Notes under the pieces: generated by a model
Database searches by the model: none
Told to the model about the DNA's origin: nothing
The model's input: the letters and a program-made list of their open reading frames with translations, nothing else
Made by a program: the position numbers and the translations under genes
Assembly (NCBI GenBank): GCA_013297775.1
Contig: JAAFIL010000017.1
Coordinates: 1-64,000, forward strand
From: Bacteroidota bacterium
Lineage (GTDB): Bacteria > Bacteroidota > Bacteroidia > B-17B0 > Aurantibacillaceae
Direction of reading: 5' to 3'
Length of the DNA: 64,000 bases
In this document: piece by piece, positions 44,890 through 54,569 of the stretch
Layout of the letters: the number at the start of each line of letters is the position of its first letter
How positions within the stretch are numbered: position 1 is the first letter of the stretch

Positions 44890-47340
44890 ATGTATTCTGT
44901 TTCAGAAATAGCAAAGCAATGCAATGGCCGTTTATATGGCCCACCCAATTTAAAGGTAGAGGCGTTTATGACCGACAGCCGCCAACAAAGCATTGCCCCA
45001 CACACGCTGTTTGTTGCTTTAGTTACCGAACGTACAAACGCCCATCGGTTTTTGCCCGAATTAAAAAATAAAGTGAAGGCTTTTTTGGTTTCGAGTTTGC
45101 CCGAAAATTATTTAACTTGGGGAGAAGACGTTGCTTTTGTTGTGGTCAACCATACGCTTAGTGCCCTTCAACAATTGGCGGCACACCACCGTTCGCAATT
45201 TAAAATTCCGGTTATTGGCATCACGGGTAGCAATGGCAAAACAGTAGTAAAAGAGTGGTTGTATCAATTGTTACAAAATGATTTTAATATTTGTAGAAGT
45301 CCGAAAAGTTATAACTCGCAATTAGGTGTGCCATTAAGTGTATTAAAATTAAATGCAACGCATACCTTGGCCCTCTTTGAGGCGGGTATTTCAAAACCTG
45401 ATGAAATGGATTTGTTGCAAACCATTATTAGACCAAACATTGGCGTATTAACTAGCTTTGGCGAAGCGCACAGCGAAGGCTTTAAAAATGCTTCTCAAAA
45501 ATTGAACGAAAAATTAAAACTCTTTCCGCAAGCTGAAAAATTAGTTATTAATGGTATTGAAAAAAATCTATTACCCGCTTCGTTAACACAAGGGGCATTG
45601 CTAATAGGTGTTGAAAATGCAACGCTCCAATTTAATTACACGCTTAAAGAACACGAAACGCTTTTGCAGGTTAACACTGCTACCGAAGCGTTTTCTTTAC
45701 ACATTCCGTTTACTGATAAAGCCGCTATTTACAATGCGGTTACTTGTGTTGGTGTGTTGTTGCAATTGGGTTTAAATCCGAAAAATTATACCGAGCGTTT
45801 TAAAACGTTGCAAGCGGTGGCTCTGCGCTTAGAGGTTAAAAATGGCATTCAACAAAGTATTGTTATCAACGATTTTTATAACTCTGATTTGAATGCTATT
45901 GGCATTGCACTCGATTTTTTAAATCAACAACACCGCAAAGCCAGTAAAATAGCCATTGTTTCAGACATTGAAGAGCATGGTCCAAATAAAACGGAATTAT
46001 ACGCTCAACTTCAATTACTGTTGCAGCAAGCCAAAGTAGATTTATTGATTGGTGTGGGGGCCGAAATTAGCCGACACCGCTCGGTGTTTAATACCAAAGC
46101 TTTTTTCTTCGAGAGTACTTCTGATTTTATTTTACAATTTCCAGCGTATAGTTTTTTATTTCAAAATGCAAGTATTTTATTGAAAGGCGCGCGGCGTTAT
46201 GGGTTTGAGCGCATCAGCAGTTTGTTACAATTAAAAAGCCACGATACAGTTTTAGAAATAAACCTTAATCATTTAACACACAATGTTAATTATTACCGCG
46301 GCTTACTTAAAAAAGAAACGTTGTTAATGGGCATGGTAAAAGCAACGGCTTATGGCAATGGCAGTTCGGAGATTGCAACCACTTTACAACACATTGGCGT
46401 TAACTATTTAGCTGTAGCTTATGCCGATGAAGGTGTAGAGTTAAGACAAGCCAATATACATTTACCCATTATGGTAATGAGTCCGGAGCGTGATGCTTGG
46501 GCTGATATTATTCAATTTCAATTAGAGCCCGAGATTTATTCGTTTGCCATTTTACAACAGTTGTTAACGCACCTCTCGCAACAGGCTTTAAATGCGCCGT
46601 TTCCAGTTCATATAAAAGTGGATACGGGCATGCACCGTTTAGGTTTTGAGCCACAAGATTTAGATGAGCTTTTAAAACAATTAACAAGCACTTCGCTTGT
46701 TCGTGTGCAAAGTGTGTTTTCGCATTTGGTGGCTTCGGACAATGCTGAGTTGGATGCGTTTAGCCAACACCAATTAGCCACGTTTAATGCCTTTGCTCAG
46801 GCACTAGAAGCGCGTTTGGGCTATACCGTTATTAAACACATTTGCAACTCGGGTGGCATTAGCCGTTTTAAAACAGCGCATTTGGATATGGTGCGTTTGG
46901 GTATTGGCATGTATGGTGTAGGCGTTTCGGTGCAGGAACAAAAACAATTGCAAAATGTAAGCCGATTAAGAACCAGCATTTCGCAAATAAAAATGGTGAA
47001 GGCAGGAGACACGGTGGGCTATAACCGAAATGGAAAAGCGTTAGTGGATACCAGAATTGCAACCCTCCCGATAGGTTATGCCGATGGGTTTGCCAGAGCT
47101 TTGGGTAATGGGCGACATGCTGTGTACATTAATGGTTGGGCTTGCTATACGATTGGTAATATTTGTATGGATATGTGTATGGTGGATGTTAGCGGTGTGG
47201 TGTGTGAAGAAGGCGATGAGGTTATTGTTTTTGAAACGACCGAGCAGTTACAAGGTTTAGCGCAGCATTTAAACACCATTGCCTACGAGGTTTTAACGGG
47301 TATTTCGGGGCGTGTAAAACGGGTGTATGTGCAAGAATAG
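44890..47340 (+). CDS. murF-alr: Bifunctional MurF ligase / alanine racemase
   Basis: This is a natural fusion, common in Bacteroidota, of 816 residues. The N-terminal half is MurF, which adds D-Ala-D-Ala to UDP-MurNAc-tripeptide (P-loop ITGSNGKTVVKEW, 111-123, and SPKSYNSQLGVPLS). The C-terminal half (from about residue 455) is a PLP-dependent alanine racemase with the PLP Lys in MGMVKATAYGNGS (about 483), the second catalytic Tyr in VGYNRNGKA (about 711) and the LPIGYADGFAR motif. I chose ATG 44890, where the normal MurF N terminus begins; an in-frame ATG at 44839 would add 17 residues. Confidence 0.94.
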   Translation: MYSVSEIAKQCNGRLYGPPNLKVEAFMTDSRQQSIAPHTLFVALVTERTNAHRFLPELKNKVKAFLVSSLPENYLTWGEDVAFVVVNHTLSALQQLAAHHRSQFKIPVIGITGSNGKTVVKEWLYQLLQNDFNICRSPKSYNSQLGVPLSVLKLNATHTLALFEAGISKPDEMDLLQTIIRPNIGVLTSFGEAHSEGFKNASQKLNEKLKLFPQAEKLVINGIEKNLLPASLTQGALLIGVENATLQFNYTLKEHETLLQVNTATEAFSLHIPFTDKAAIYNAVTCVGVLLQLGLNPKNYTERFKTLQAVALRLEVKNGIQQSIVINDFYNSDLNAIGIALDFLNQQHRKASKIAIVSDIEEHGPNKTELYAQLQLLLQQAKVDLLIGVGAEISRHRSVFNTKAFFFESTSDFILQFPAYSFLFQNASILLKGARRYGFERISSLLQLKSHDTVLEINLNHLTHNVNYYRGLLKKETLLMGMVKATAYGNGSSEIATTLQHIGVNYLAVAYADEGVELRQANIHLPIMVMSPERDAWADIIQFQLEPEIYSFAILQQLLTHLSQQALNAPFPVHIKVDTGMHRLGFEPQDLDELLKQLTSTSLVRVQSVFSHLVASDNAELDAFSQHQLATFNAFAQALEARLGYTVIKHICNSGGISRFKTAHLDMVRLGIGMYGVGVSVQEQKQLQNVSRLRTSISQIKMVKAGDTVGYNRNGKALVDTRIATLPIGYADGFARALGNGRHAVYINGWACYTIGNICMDMCMVDVSGVVCEEGDEVIVFETTEQLQGLAQHLNTIAYEVLTGISGRVKRVYVQE

Positions 47341-47377
47341 AAGCGGGTTTTGTGAGCGTAAGTAGTTGGCGGAGTTT

Positions 47378-47405
47378 GGCACGCAAAGACGCAATGGACG
47401 CAAAG
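47378..47405. repeat. Dispersed gcacgcaaag-type motif
   Basis: GGCACGCAAAGACGCAATGG and the following ACGCAAAG match the core found in both 87-bp repeats (35842-35869) and, inverted, near 63952-63986. It lies just after murF-alr in a 251-bp gap. Confidence 0.7.
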
Positions 47406-47591
47406 AAAATATATAAATGAGTAGTGTTAATTTTAAAGAACAGGAATTTAGTATAAACTATTTTGATGAGCCATTTTTTAGATACGTTCTTTTTACACGA
47501 GAGAGAGGCTAACTTAAACTTTTAGTATAAACTTTTAGCTATTTAATAATATGCGAGGTATATTGCATTTTAAAAAGAAGATATACTGAAA

Positions 47592-48638
47592 ATGGAAAAT
47601 AAAAAAATAGAATTCATCTATTGGTTTGCGTGTTACAATCTTGATTCACCGAGTGTAAGGTATAGAGCCAAATATCCACTAGATTTTTTTAAAAAGTACA
47701 AAAGTGTAGAAAGCTATTTTATAGTTCCTAGTTATTCGTTGACGGGTATAATTTTATTTCTAAAATCCTATTTCTCAGCATTATTACTTAGAAGAAAAAA
47801 CTCGTTAATTGTAATTCAGAGGGTACAATCCAATTTCATTTATGCCAACCTTTTAAAACTATTAGTTAGGATTAGAAACCGTGATACAATATATGACCTT
47901 GACGACGCAGACTATTTAGAGGTAAACCCGAAGACCATTTATTATTTTGCCAAACATTGCGAAAAAATATCAGCAGGAAGTAAACAAATTGAAACATACT
48001 TGCGCCGATTTAACAGTCGAATTATACATACAACTTCTCCTATTAAAGACTTGGAAATAGTTAAGACGGCTAAGAATGCCCATTTTACTGTTGGGTGGAT
48101 TGGCGGATTTGGTGGAGACCACAGAGATAGTCTTATCGAATTAGTATTTCCTGCATTGAAAGAACTTACCTTTCATTTTAAATTTATTATTATCGGCATT
48201 TTAAAATTAGAAGACATTGAGTACATTAGAAATTATTTCCGAGATAACTCGAATATTGAAATTGAATTACCTATAGAAATTAATTGGAATGACGAAGTAG
48301 ATCTTCAAAAAAGAATATCGCATTTCGACATTGGTATTGCTACGCTAACAAATTCTGAAATGCAACTCTCTAAATCGGGAATTAAAGCCAAGCAATATAT
48401 GAACAATGGCGTGCCAGTGCTAAGTACCAATTTTCCTGAAAACAATACCGTTGTTGTTGATGGGGTTAACGGCTATTTTTGCAACACTATAACTGACTTT
48501 AAAGAACGGTTAAATCAGTTCAACGAAATGACCGACGTGGAATATATGCTATTTTCTAAAAACGCAAGACAATCCATTATCCATTTTGACCATAATAAAT
48601 ACTTTACAGCCTTTGAAAAATTAAAAAACGCCTCGTAA
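47592..48638 (+). CDS. GT-B fold glycosyltransferase (family 4 like)
   Basis: The 348-residue protein starts with a donor-independent N-terminal domain (RAKYPLDFFKKY, IYDLDDADYLEV) and ends with a GT4-like nucleotide-sugar domain (HFTVGWIGGFGGDHRDSL, then SKSGIKAKQYMNNGVPVLST and NGYFCNT). It probably transfers a sugar to a surface glycan or a protein. No other glycan gene is next to it, and its codon choice is more AT-rich than the flanking murF-alr and trmD, so it may be an acquired gene or a left-over of a larger locus. Confidence 0.85.
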   Translation: MENKKIEFIYWFACYNLDSPSVRYRAKYPLDFFKKYKSVESYFIVPSYSLTGIILFLKSYFSALLLRRKNSLIVIQRVQSNFIYANLLKLLVRIRNRDTIYDLDDADYLEVNPKTIYYFAKHCEKISAGSKQIETYLRRFNSRIIHTTSPIKDLEIVKTAKNAHFTVGWIGGFGGDHRDSLIELVFPALKELTFHFKFIIIGILKLEDIEYIRNYFRDNSNIEIELPIEINWNDEVDLQKRISHFDIGIATLTNSEMQLSKSGIKAKQYMNNGVPVLSTNFPENNTVVVDGVNGYFCNTITDFKERLNQFNEMTDVEYMLFSKNARQSIIHFDHNKYFTAFEKLKNAS

Positions 48639-48657
48639 TCTATCAATGGCGTTGCGT

Positions 48658-49332
48658 TTACAGCAATAAATCGGGGCGGCGTTGAGTGGTTCGTAAGAGG
48701 CTTTGCTCGTGCCGCCATTGCTCAATTTTTTTGCCATGGCCGCTTAATAAAACCTCGGGTACAGCCCAGCCCTTGTATTCGGAGGGGCGCGTGTAAACGG
48801 GTGGTGCCAATAAATTATCTTGAAAAGAATCGCTTAGGGCACTGGTTTCGTCGTTTAATACGCCAGGTAATAATCGGATAATAGAGTCGCTTAACACGGC
48901 TGCGGGTAACTCGCCACCGCTTAATACATAATCGCCAATACTTATTTCGCGGGTTATAAAATGTTCGCGCACCCGCTCATCTACACCCTTGTAGTGCCCG
49001 CATAAAATAATTATACTTTTAATAAGCGATAATTGGTTACTTATTTTTTGGGTGAGGCGTTGTCCATCGGGACTCATGTAAATAACCTCATCGTAGTGGC
49101 GTTTACTTTTGAGGTCGTTGATGCAAGCGGCAATGGGTTCAATCATTAATACCATGCCTGCCCCACCACCAAAGGCATAATCATCTACTTGCTTTTGCTT
49201 GCCAATGGCGTAATCTCTTAAATTGATCAAATTCACTTCTACCAAACCTGCGGCAATGGCGCGCTTCAAAATAGAATGGCTAAATGCACTTTGCATTAAC
49301 TCGGGTACTACGCTTATAATATCTATTCGCAT
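48658..49332 (-). CDS. trmD: tRNA (guanine37-N1)-methyltransferase TrmD
   Basis: TrmD methylates G37 of tRNAs to prevent frameshifting. The 224-residue protein starts [20 protein letters not shown], with [17 protein letters not shown], the knotted SPOUT SAM site around [16 protein letters not shown] and [15 protein letters not shown], and [20 protein letters not shown]. The start at 49332 gives the conserved N terminus; the frame extends further upstream to 49368 into the yqgE gene but that is not expected to be used. Confidence 0.96.
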   Translation of the reverse strand: MRIDIISVVPELMQSAFSHSILKRAIAAGLVEVNLINLRDYAIGKQKQVDDYAFGGGAGMVLMIEPIAACINDLKSKRHYDEVIYMSPDGQRLTQKISNQLSLIKSIIILCGHYKGVDERVREHFITREISIGDYVLSGGELPAAVLSDSIIRLLPGVLNDETSALSDSFQDNLLAPPVYTRPSEYKGWAVPEVLLSGHGKKIEQWRHEQSLLRTTQRRPDLLL

Positions 49333-49333
49333 T

Positions 49334-49873
49334 TTAATTGAGGGAAGGGTCGTGGCCAATAGTGGCAAAAATACTGAGCGATGGTTTCTGTTGGTTTAGT
49401 TCGTTTTCCCAAAGTTCGTGAGCGTCGCTACTTAATACCGTTGCCGAGTTGGTGGTGTTTATATACCAAGCCCGTTGTTTCATTTCTGCTTCGAGTTGCC
49501 CCACATTCCAACCGCAATAGCCTGCAAAGAAACGTATATCGGTATGTTTTACTTTTCCATGTTCGATGAGGTGTACCAGTTCATTAAAATTTCCACCAAA
49601 AAATAAACGTTCGTCTATTTGAATAGTATCGCTAATGTTATGCCCTAGGCTGTGTAAAAAATATAACTGATTTTTAGCAACGGGTCCGCCTTCGTAAATT
49701 GGGAAGTTGCCATTTCTTACTTGCGGGCGTATATCGCGCAATACAAAATGCGTTTTAAAATTCAGGATAAACCCCAAACTCCCTTCGGTGTTGTGCTCGG
49801 TTAAATAAACCACCGAGCGGCTAAAAAATCCATCGTTGAGCAAGGGTTGGGCAACTAATAAATGACCTTTCAT
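49334..49873 (-). CDS. YqgE/AlgH family protein
   Basis: The 179-residue protein starts [20 protein letters not shown] and has EGSLGFILN, the [14 protein letters not shown] segment and [17 protein letters not shown], all typical of the YqgE/AlgH (DUF179) family. The function is not firmly known. Its stop is 1 bp before the trmD start, so the two are co-transcribed. The Met at 49873 matches the family start; an upstream Met at 49909 is less likely. Confidence 0.92.
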   Translation of the reverse strand: MKGHLLVAQPLLNDGFFSRSVVYLTEHNTEGSLGFILNFKTHFVLRDIRPQVRNGNFPIYEGGPVAKNQLYFLHSLGHNISDTIQIDERLFFGGNFNELVHLIEHGKVKHTDIRFFAGYCGWNVGQLEAEMKQRAWYINTTNSATVLSSDAHELWENELNQQKPSLSIFATIGHDPSLN

Positions 49874-50303
49874 GGAGTTTAAAGTTATAAAAGAACGGTG
49901 TAATAGCAACGCTATTTTTAAAATTATATTAGGCGTATTTTTATGGATTGTTTTTTCGTATTGTGTTTTGAGGTGGATGAGTTTGGCAATGGCGTGCAGG
50001 TTTTATTCAATAGATTTATTTTTTGTGTATTGATAACGTAAATATTCTGTCAACTGGTTTTCAATACTTTGTTAGTAAGAGGCTGTCTAGATTCTATTTA
50101 AAATGTTTGTTAGGTGTCTTTTTCGTCATGCTTCGTTGCGTTTTTTGACCGTAGCGGCTCTGCTATGGCTTGCAAAACGTGCCTCGCCTGATAAAAAATA
50201 CCCTATACCATTCCAAATAAATAGAATCTAAGGCTGGGTTTACTTTTAAAGGCGCTCCTCATTTGATTTATAATATCCATTTTATTTGATGTAATTTTAC
50301 AGT
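49874..50303. other. Gene-free region holding a 143-bp inverted-end unit
   Basis: This 430-bp gap between the divergent yqgE and pdxH genes carries the MITE-like unit at 50088-50230. Otherwise I see only the expected promoter space for both genes. Confidence 0.5.
50088..50230. mobile_element. 143-bp MITE-like unit with 13-bp perfect inverted ends
   Basis: TAGATTCTATTTA (50088-50100) and its exact complement TAAATAGAATCTA (50218-50230) bound a non-coding unit. The interior has a GCAACGAAGC/CGTTTT...AAAACG arrangement that can fold into a further hairpin. The flanks both contain AGGCTG (left AGGCTGTC, right AGGCTGGG), which might be a target duplication but is imperfectly placed. Confidence 0.7.
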
Positions 50304-50957
50304 ATGGATGACACCCGTAATTTTATATCGAAACTTCGTGAGGATTTTACGAAGGGAGAATTGAGCGAAACAGATGTGGATCGCAATCCGTTTATTCAGT
50401 TTGAAAATTGGATGAAGCAAGCGGTTGAAGCTAAGGTGATGGAAGTGCAGGCGATGATGCTTTCGACGGTAGATACAGCGGGAATGCCGTGTTCGCGTAT
50501 TGTGTATTTGCGCGAGTACGCCCATCATCAACTAACGTTTTATACTAATTATGAAAGTCGTAAAGGCGAGCATTTGTCTTACCATCCATACGCGAGTTGT
50601 TTATTTTTTTGGCCAGAGTTGGAACGGCAAATTCATGTGCGTGGTAAAATTATTAAAGCCAGCGATGCGGTAAGTGATGCGTATTTTAATGCACGTCCCC
50701 GAGAGAGTCAGTTGAGCGCATGGGCTAGTCCACAAAGCCAAGTTATTGAAAGTAGAGCTGTATTAGATGCGCGTTTGGCTACCTTAGAATTAACGTATAA
50801 AGATAAACCCATTCCGCGCCCGCCTTTTTGGGGTGGATTTATTTTGCAAGCCACGTATTACGAATTTTGGCAGGGTCGCAAAAACCGCCGTCACGACCGA
50901 ATAGCGTATCAATTAGAGGCGGGTGAAGTTTGGCAACAGATGCGTTTAGCACCTTGA
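50304..50957 (+). CDS. pdxH: Pyridoxamine 5'-phosphate oxidase
   Basis: PdxH is an FMN enzyme that oxidises pyridoxine or pyridoxamine 5'-phosphate to PLP. The 217-residue protein, the usual length, has AMMLSTVDTAGMPCSRIVYL (FMN region), YESRKGEHLSYHPYASCLFF, the substrate-site SQLSAWASPQSQVIE, and the C terminus FWQGRKNRRHDRIAYQ. It stands alone; PLP supply would serve, among others, the alanine racemase half of murF-alr. Confidence 0.96.
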   Translation: MDDTRNFISKLREDFTKGELSETDVDRNPFIQFENWMKQAVEAKVMEVQAMMLSTVDTAGMPCSRIVYLREYAHHQLTFYTNYESRKGEHLSYHPYASCLFFWPELERQIHVRGKIIKASDAVSDAYFNARPRESQLSAWASPQSQVIESRAVLDARLATLELTYKDKPIPRPPFWGGFILQATYYEFWQGRKNRRHDRIAYQLEAGEVWQQMRLAP

Positions 50958-51427
50958 GGCCAATGCTATTCTTCTTTTGCATTGTGATGAAATTAAACGT
51001 TTGGAAATACGTTATCTTTTGTAGTGTAGGACAGATTTTTTTATGGTTGAGTATTTATTTAAGATTCAAAACTACTCTACAATTGTTAGCAACAGTTTTA
51101 TAACCTTGTGAACCTTGTTTAAGTATTATATCCCTTTCTAAGAACGTGATGCTTTATACCAATATCGGTTCTAAAAGATACAAGTTGAACCAGAATTATT
51201 TTTCTTTTCGGCGCCGAAAAAATTATCGGCGTAGCAAGGGCTAAGGGATAATTTTTGAGGAAGTATAAGGGGCCAAGAAACTGGGTCAACCCATTTTTAA
51301 AAATGATGTTGGTATTAATCCAGATTTCTAGAAAAAAGGGCTTTAGAAAAAGTCTAGCTTTTATATTTAACATTTTGAATATATCTTTTACAAAACATTT
51401 TTTTATTTTTGCCAAAAACAAACAATT
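50958..51427. other. Gene-free region with a dispersed repeat
   Basis: This 470-bp gap between pdxH and the T9SS surface-protein gene contains the repeat unit at 51154-51317 and a TATTTTTG box at 51404-51411 (full TAnnTTTG match) 17 bp before the downstream ATG, for which I find no well-spaced -33 partner. Confidence 0.5.
51154..51317. mobile_element. About 165-bp repeat unit with imperfect inverted ends and internal hairpin
   Basis: The left end (ATACCAATATCGGTTCTAAA...GTTGAACCAG) is the imperfect inverse of the right end (CTGGGTCAAC...GATGTTGGTAT). Inside, AAAAATTATC (51218-51227) and GATAATTTTT (51247-51256) form a perfect 10-bp stem. A solo copy of one end is found at 44778-44822. It is non-coding. 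Confidence 0.65.
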
Positions 51428-53410
51428 ATGTTCAACAAGTTTTTAATTTTCTATTTTAGTTTACAAAGTTTTTCAATTTTTTCTCAAACACCAACATCAA
51501 CTCCTTTTGATTTGAAAGGTGCTTTAAAACAGGCGCAGGCAGAGGGTTGTACGCCCTCTGAAATGGCACGTTATATAGAGCGAGCAAAAAATATTCACTG
51601 CGGTTTGCCTGCTTTTTCTTCGACGCAAGCAAATGGCTTTGCAACAAAAGTTAGTGCATTAAGCGCAACCAACAGCGTTAATGCCGACTTTGAAATGGCG
51701 GTGGGCAATCCTGGTCCTCAATCTGGTGGCTTTGTGCCGGGTTGGTCTATTTTTCAAGGTGCGAATAGTTCATTTTGTTCGAGTGTTGTGACCACAAATT
51801 CATCTGGTACTTTTACCGTTTTTAATGCGCCCACTAACGATGGAAATATTATAGGCTCAGGTTCTGTTATTGCCTCTTACTATAATCAATTAGCTCCTAA
51901 TCAATTGGGTGGTAATTGTTTTTTAAGATTGAATAATTCATTTTCGGGCGCAAAAGTACTTCAACTTACAAAGTCGTATTTGATAGATAGTAGCAATTAC
52001 ACCCTCAAGTATGCATTAAAATTGGTATTGGCCAATCCAAACCATTCTTGTTGCGATCAACCAGGTGCTAAAGTTTTTATAACCATAACCAATACGGCCT
52101 TAGCTACCTCTACTATACTCAGTTGCCCACAAGGTAGTTTTGCCAGTGGTGCTGGCTGTGGCAGTTCAGGTATTGTTTTTTATAATGGCAACAATGGTTA
52201 TCAATATACGGATTGGCTTCCGTTTGATGTGGACTTAAAAAAGTATAAAGGTTTAATGGTTACTTTAGACGTGTATGCTTTAGACTGTGCATTAGGAGGC
52301 CATGCTGGGTATTTATATTTTGATGCTTGTATTAATAATTCTGATCCTATTCTTTATAATAATGGCGTAGCTATTCCTTTTAAAGATTCAACAGAGGTTT
52401 CGCTATGTGGCAATTCCATTACGACGTTGAGTTTAAATGTTAATAATAATTTAGTTAGTTGGCAAGTTGCACCTCAATATGCCCCGCTTCTTCCTACTCC
52501 TTATACTATTCCAAGCCCTACTAATAATATATTACCATTTCAGTTTTTACTAGTTCCTTTGGTGGCTAATGTTACCAGTACTAATGGTTGTTCTATTTAT
52601 AGTAAAACGATAACCATCGTTAATGCTTCGTTATCTACTTCTCTAACGGTAAACCAAGCCACTTGCAATGCCGGTACTGGGCTGGTTCAAATTAATGCTT
52701 TAAATACGGGAACGGTTGTTGCTGCCAATTGGCAACCTAGTTCTGCTATTAGTAACGGTGGGGTGCAATCTGCCAACGTGTTAGCTGGCACACAGGGTAA
52801 CGTTACTATTACAGATAATTATGGGTGTGTTACTAATAAAACGTTCACGCTTTTGCCAACACCTTTGGCACCAAGTATTACGGTTGCCAATATTGTTCCC
52901 ACTTGCAGTGTAACTTCGGTTGCGCTTACGCCTACTATTAGTCCGCCAATGCCAAATGCGCTTACTTTTTACTCGTTTTATCCTGCTGGTGCTATTTTTT
53001 CTCCGTCAGGGGTAACGGTTAATCCGGGTGTTAATTCATTTAATGTAAGTGTTTCAAATACACCTGGTAATTATGTGTTTACAATTACTAATCCGCAAAC
53101 GTTGTGTACGGCCAGTAGTATGATTATTATTTTACCGTGTTTACCTACTTCGGTTACGAAGCCAAGAGCCGATGAGCTTGGTTTTGTAGTATTTCCAAAT
53201 CCTACAAAAAATAATTTAACCATTAAAAGCGAAGTATTTAATGAAGCCTTTTCGGTTTATGTTTACAATGCGCAAGGGCAATTGTTACATACCGAATGGG
53301 TAAATAGTGCTTATCATCAGTTTGCATTAGCGTTACCAAAAGGATTTTATACTTATGCGTTGCGTACGCCAACACAAACACTTAAAACAGATAAACTAAT
53401 CATAGATTAA
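51428..53410 (+). CDS. T9SS-secreted surface protein with SprB-like repeats
   Basis: The protein has 660 residues. It has a signal peptide (MFNKFLIFYFSLQSFSIFS), a short helical segment (about 25-55), a lectin- or jelly-roll-like domain (about 75-300, with several Cys pairs such as SCCDQ and GAGCG), a beta-rich region with an SprB-type repeat (about 400-470, NQATCNAGTGLVQINAL then DNYGCVTNKT), and a C-terminal type A sorting domain (VFPNPTKNNLTI, NAQGQLLHTE, LPKGFYTYAL, TDKLIID). It should be exported across the outer membrane and attached to the cell surface; adhesion is a plausible role. Confidence 0.85.
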   Translation: MFNKFLIFYFSLQSFSIFSQTPTSTPFDLKGALKQAQAEGCTPSEMARYIERAKNIHCGLPAFSSTQANGFATKVSALSATNSVNADFEMAVGNPGPQSGGFVPGWSIFQGANSSFCSSVVTTNSSGTFTVFNAPTNDGNIIGSGSVIASYYNQLAPNQLGGNCFLRLNNSFSGAKVLQLTKSYLIDSSNYTLKYALKLVLANPNHSCCDQPGAKVFITITNTALATSTILSCPQGSFASGAGCGSSGIVFYNGNNGYQYTDWLPFDVDLKKYKGLMVTLDVYALDCALGGHAGYLYFDACINNSDPILYNNGVAIPFKDSTEVSLCGNSITTLSLNVNNNLVSWQVAPQYAPLLPTPYTIPSPTNNILPFQFLLVPLVANVTSTNGCSIYSKTITIVNASLSTSLTVNQATCNAGTGLVQINALNTGTVVAANWQPSSAISNGGVQSANVLAGTQGNVTITDNYGCVTNKTFTLLPTPLAPSITVANIVPTCSVTSVALTPTISPPMPNALTFYSFYPAGAIFSPSGVTVNPGVNSFNVSVSNTPGNYVFTITNPQTLCTASSMIIILPCLPTSVTKPRADELGFVVFPNPTKNNLTIKSEVFNEAFSVYVYNAQGQLLHTEWVNSAYHQFALALPKGFYTYALRTPTQTLKTDKLIID

Positions 53411-53422
53411 TTTTTTTATTTA

Positions 53423-54175
53423 TCAGAGTATCTTGTACAACACGGGTTTGGCAGGGCTGGCATCGATTTCGAAGGGGGCAATTTGAAAATGTAAAAAATA
53501 CGTGCCATCGGTTACAGAATTAGGTACATAAATTAATTCGGTAATGGTTTTATGGTGTTGCGGATTTTCGGGATAGTTCCAAAAGGCGTGGTGGGCCGCT
53601 AATTGACCACCATCTATTTCTTTATCTATGCTGGGCATATCAATCAAAAGGTGTTCTACTTCGCACTCGTTTAATACATCAATGGCTTCTTTTTCGATGT
53701 ATGGTGGATTGGTGTTACTGTATTGTGCAACGAGTTTTTGAGGTGAGTTGCTGAGTGTGCGTATAATAACCGCTTCGGTGTTTTTACATTCGCTTAGGGC
53801 TTGTTTGAGTTGAGCTGCGGTAATTACAAAGTCGCCATTGGGCATTGGTTGTGGTAATAGTGTAACGAGTTCGGCAATAAAAGCAAAGCGTTGAAACGTT
53901 TTATTAATACTGTAAGGTTCTTTACTAATATGCCCTACGCATTCGGTGTGGGTGCCGTTGCCGTGAGGATTAAAGGTGATGGTTCTGAAATTAACGCTTC
54001 CGCCCGCATTCACATCGCCTACCCAATTGCCCATGCGTACGGGTTGTATTTGCATGGGTGGCACGTACCAGGCACTGGCGCATTGTGCACCAGTGTGCAG
54101 GGGCATAGAAATGTCTATCGGTTTAAAAAAATCGAGGCGATAGGTTTCGCCTTTGTGTAAAATAGTAGCTATCAT
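53423..54175 (-). CDS. Cyclase family metal hydrolase (kynurenine formamidase-like)
   Basis: The 250-residue protein has the family metal motif in the form NPHGNGTHTECVGHI (H-x-G-T-H pattern near residue 83) and LLIDMPSIDKEIDGG and AAHHAFW further on. The family includes bacterial KynB and other amide or lactone hydrolases. The real substrate cannot be named; the neighbours give no pathway. It is divergent from the MazG-like gene and convergent with the surface protein gene (12 bp between stops). Confidence 0.82.
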   Translation of the reverse strand: MIATILHKGETYRLDFFKPIDISMPLHTGAQCASAWYVPPMQIQPVRMGNWVGDVNAGGSVNFRTITFNPHGNGTHTECVGHISKEPYSINKTFQRFAFIAELVTLLPQPMPNGDFVITAAQLKQALSECKNTEAVIIRTLSNSPQKLVAQYSNTNPPYIEKEAIDVLNECEVEHLLIDMPSIDKEIDGGQLAAHHAFWNYPENPQHHKTITELIYVPNSVTDGTYFLHFQIAPFEIDASPAKPVLYKIL

Positions 54176-54240
54176 TTTTTATTTATGTTTTTGGATGTTA
54201 ATACCAAATACTAATACCTTTGTATAAAAGTAGAAATAAA

Positions 54241-54567
54241 ATGACAATACAAGACTCGCAATTGGTGGTTGATAATTGGATTAAACAATTTGGGGTGCGT
54301 TATTTTAATGAATTAACCAATACGGCTATTTTGATGGAAGAAGTTGGTGAGGTAGCGCGCATCATGGCTCGGCGTTATGGCGAACAAAGTGAAAAGGAAA
54401 CCGACAAGACTAAAGACTTGGGCGATGAGTTAGCCGACGTATTGTTTGTTTTAATTTGTTTGGCTAACCAAACGGGTGTGAATTTAGAACAAGCTTTACA
54501 AAAAAATTTAGATAAGAAAACTAAACGCGATGCCACACGGCATTTGGATAATGAAAAGTTAAAATAG
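54241..54567 (+). CDS. MazG-like nucleotide pyrophosphohydrolase
   Basis: The 108-residue protein has the all-alpha NTP-PPase fold with the metal-binding EExxE ... ExxD set: LMEEVGEVARIMARRYG and LGDELADVLFVLICLANQTG. Single-domain members hydrolyse dNTPs or modified nucleotides to monophosphates and pyrophosphate. ATG at 54241 gives the usual N terminus (MTIQDSQLVVDNWI). It is followed after 2 bp by the DUF423 gene, so the two share a transcript. Confidence 0.9.
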   Translation: MTIQDSQLVVDNWIKQFGVRYFNELTNTAILMEEVGEVARIMARRYGEQSEKETDKTKDLGDELADVLFVLICLANQTGVNLEQALQKNLDKKTKRDATRHLDNEKLK

Positions 54568-54569
54568 AG

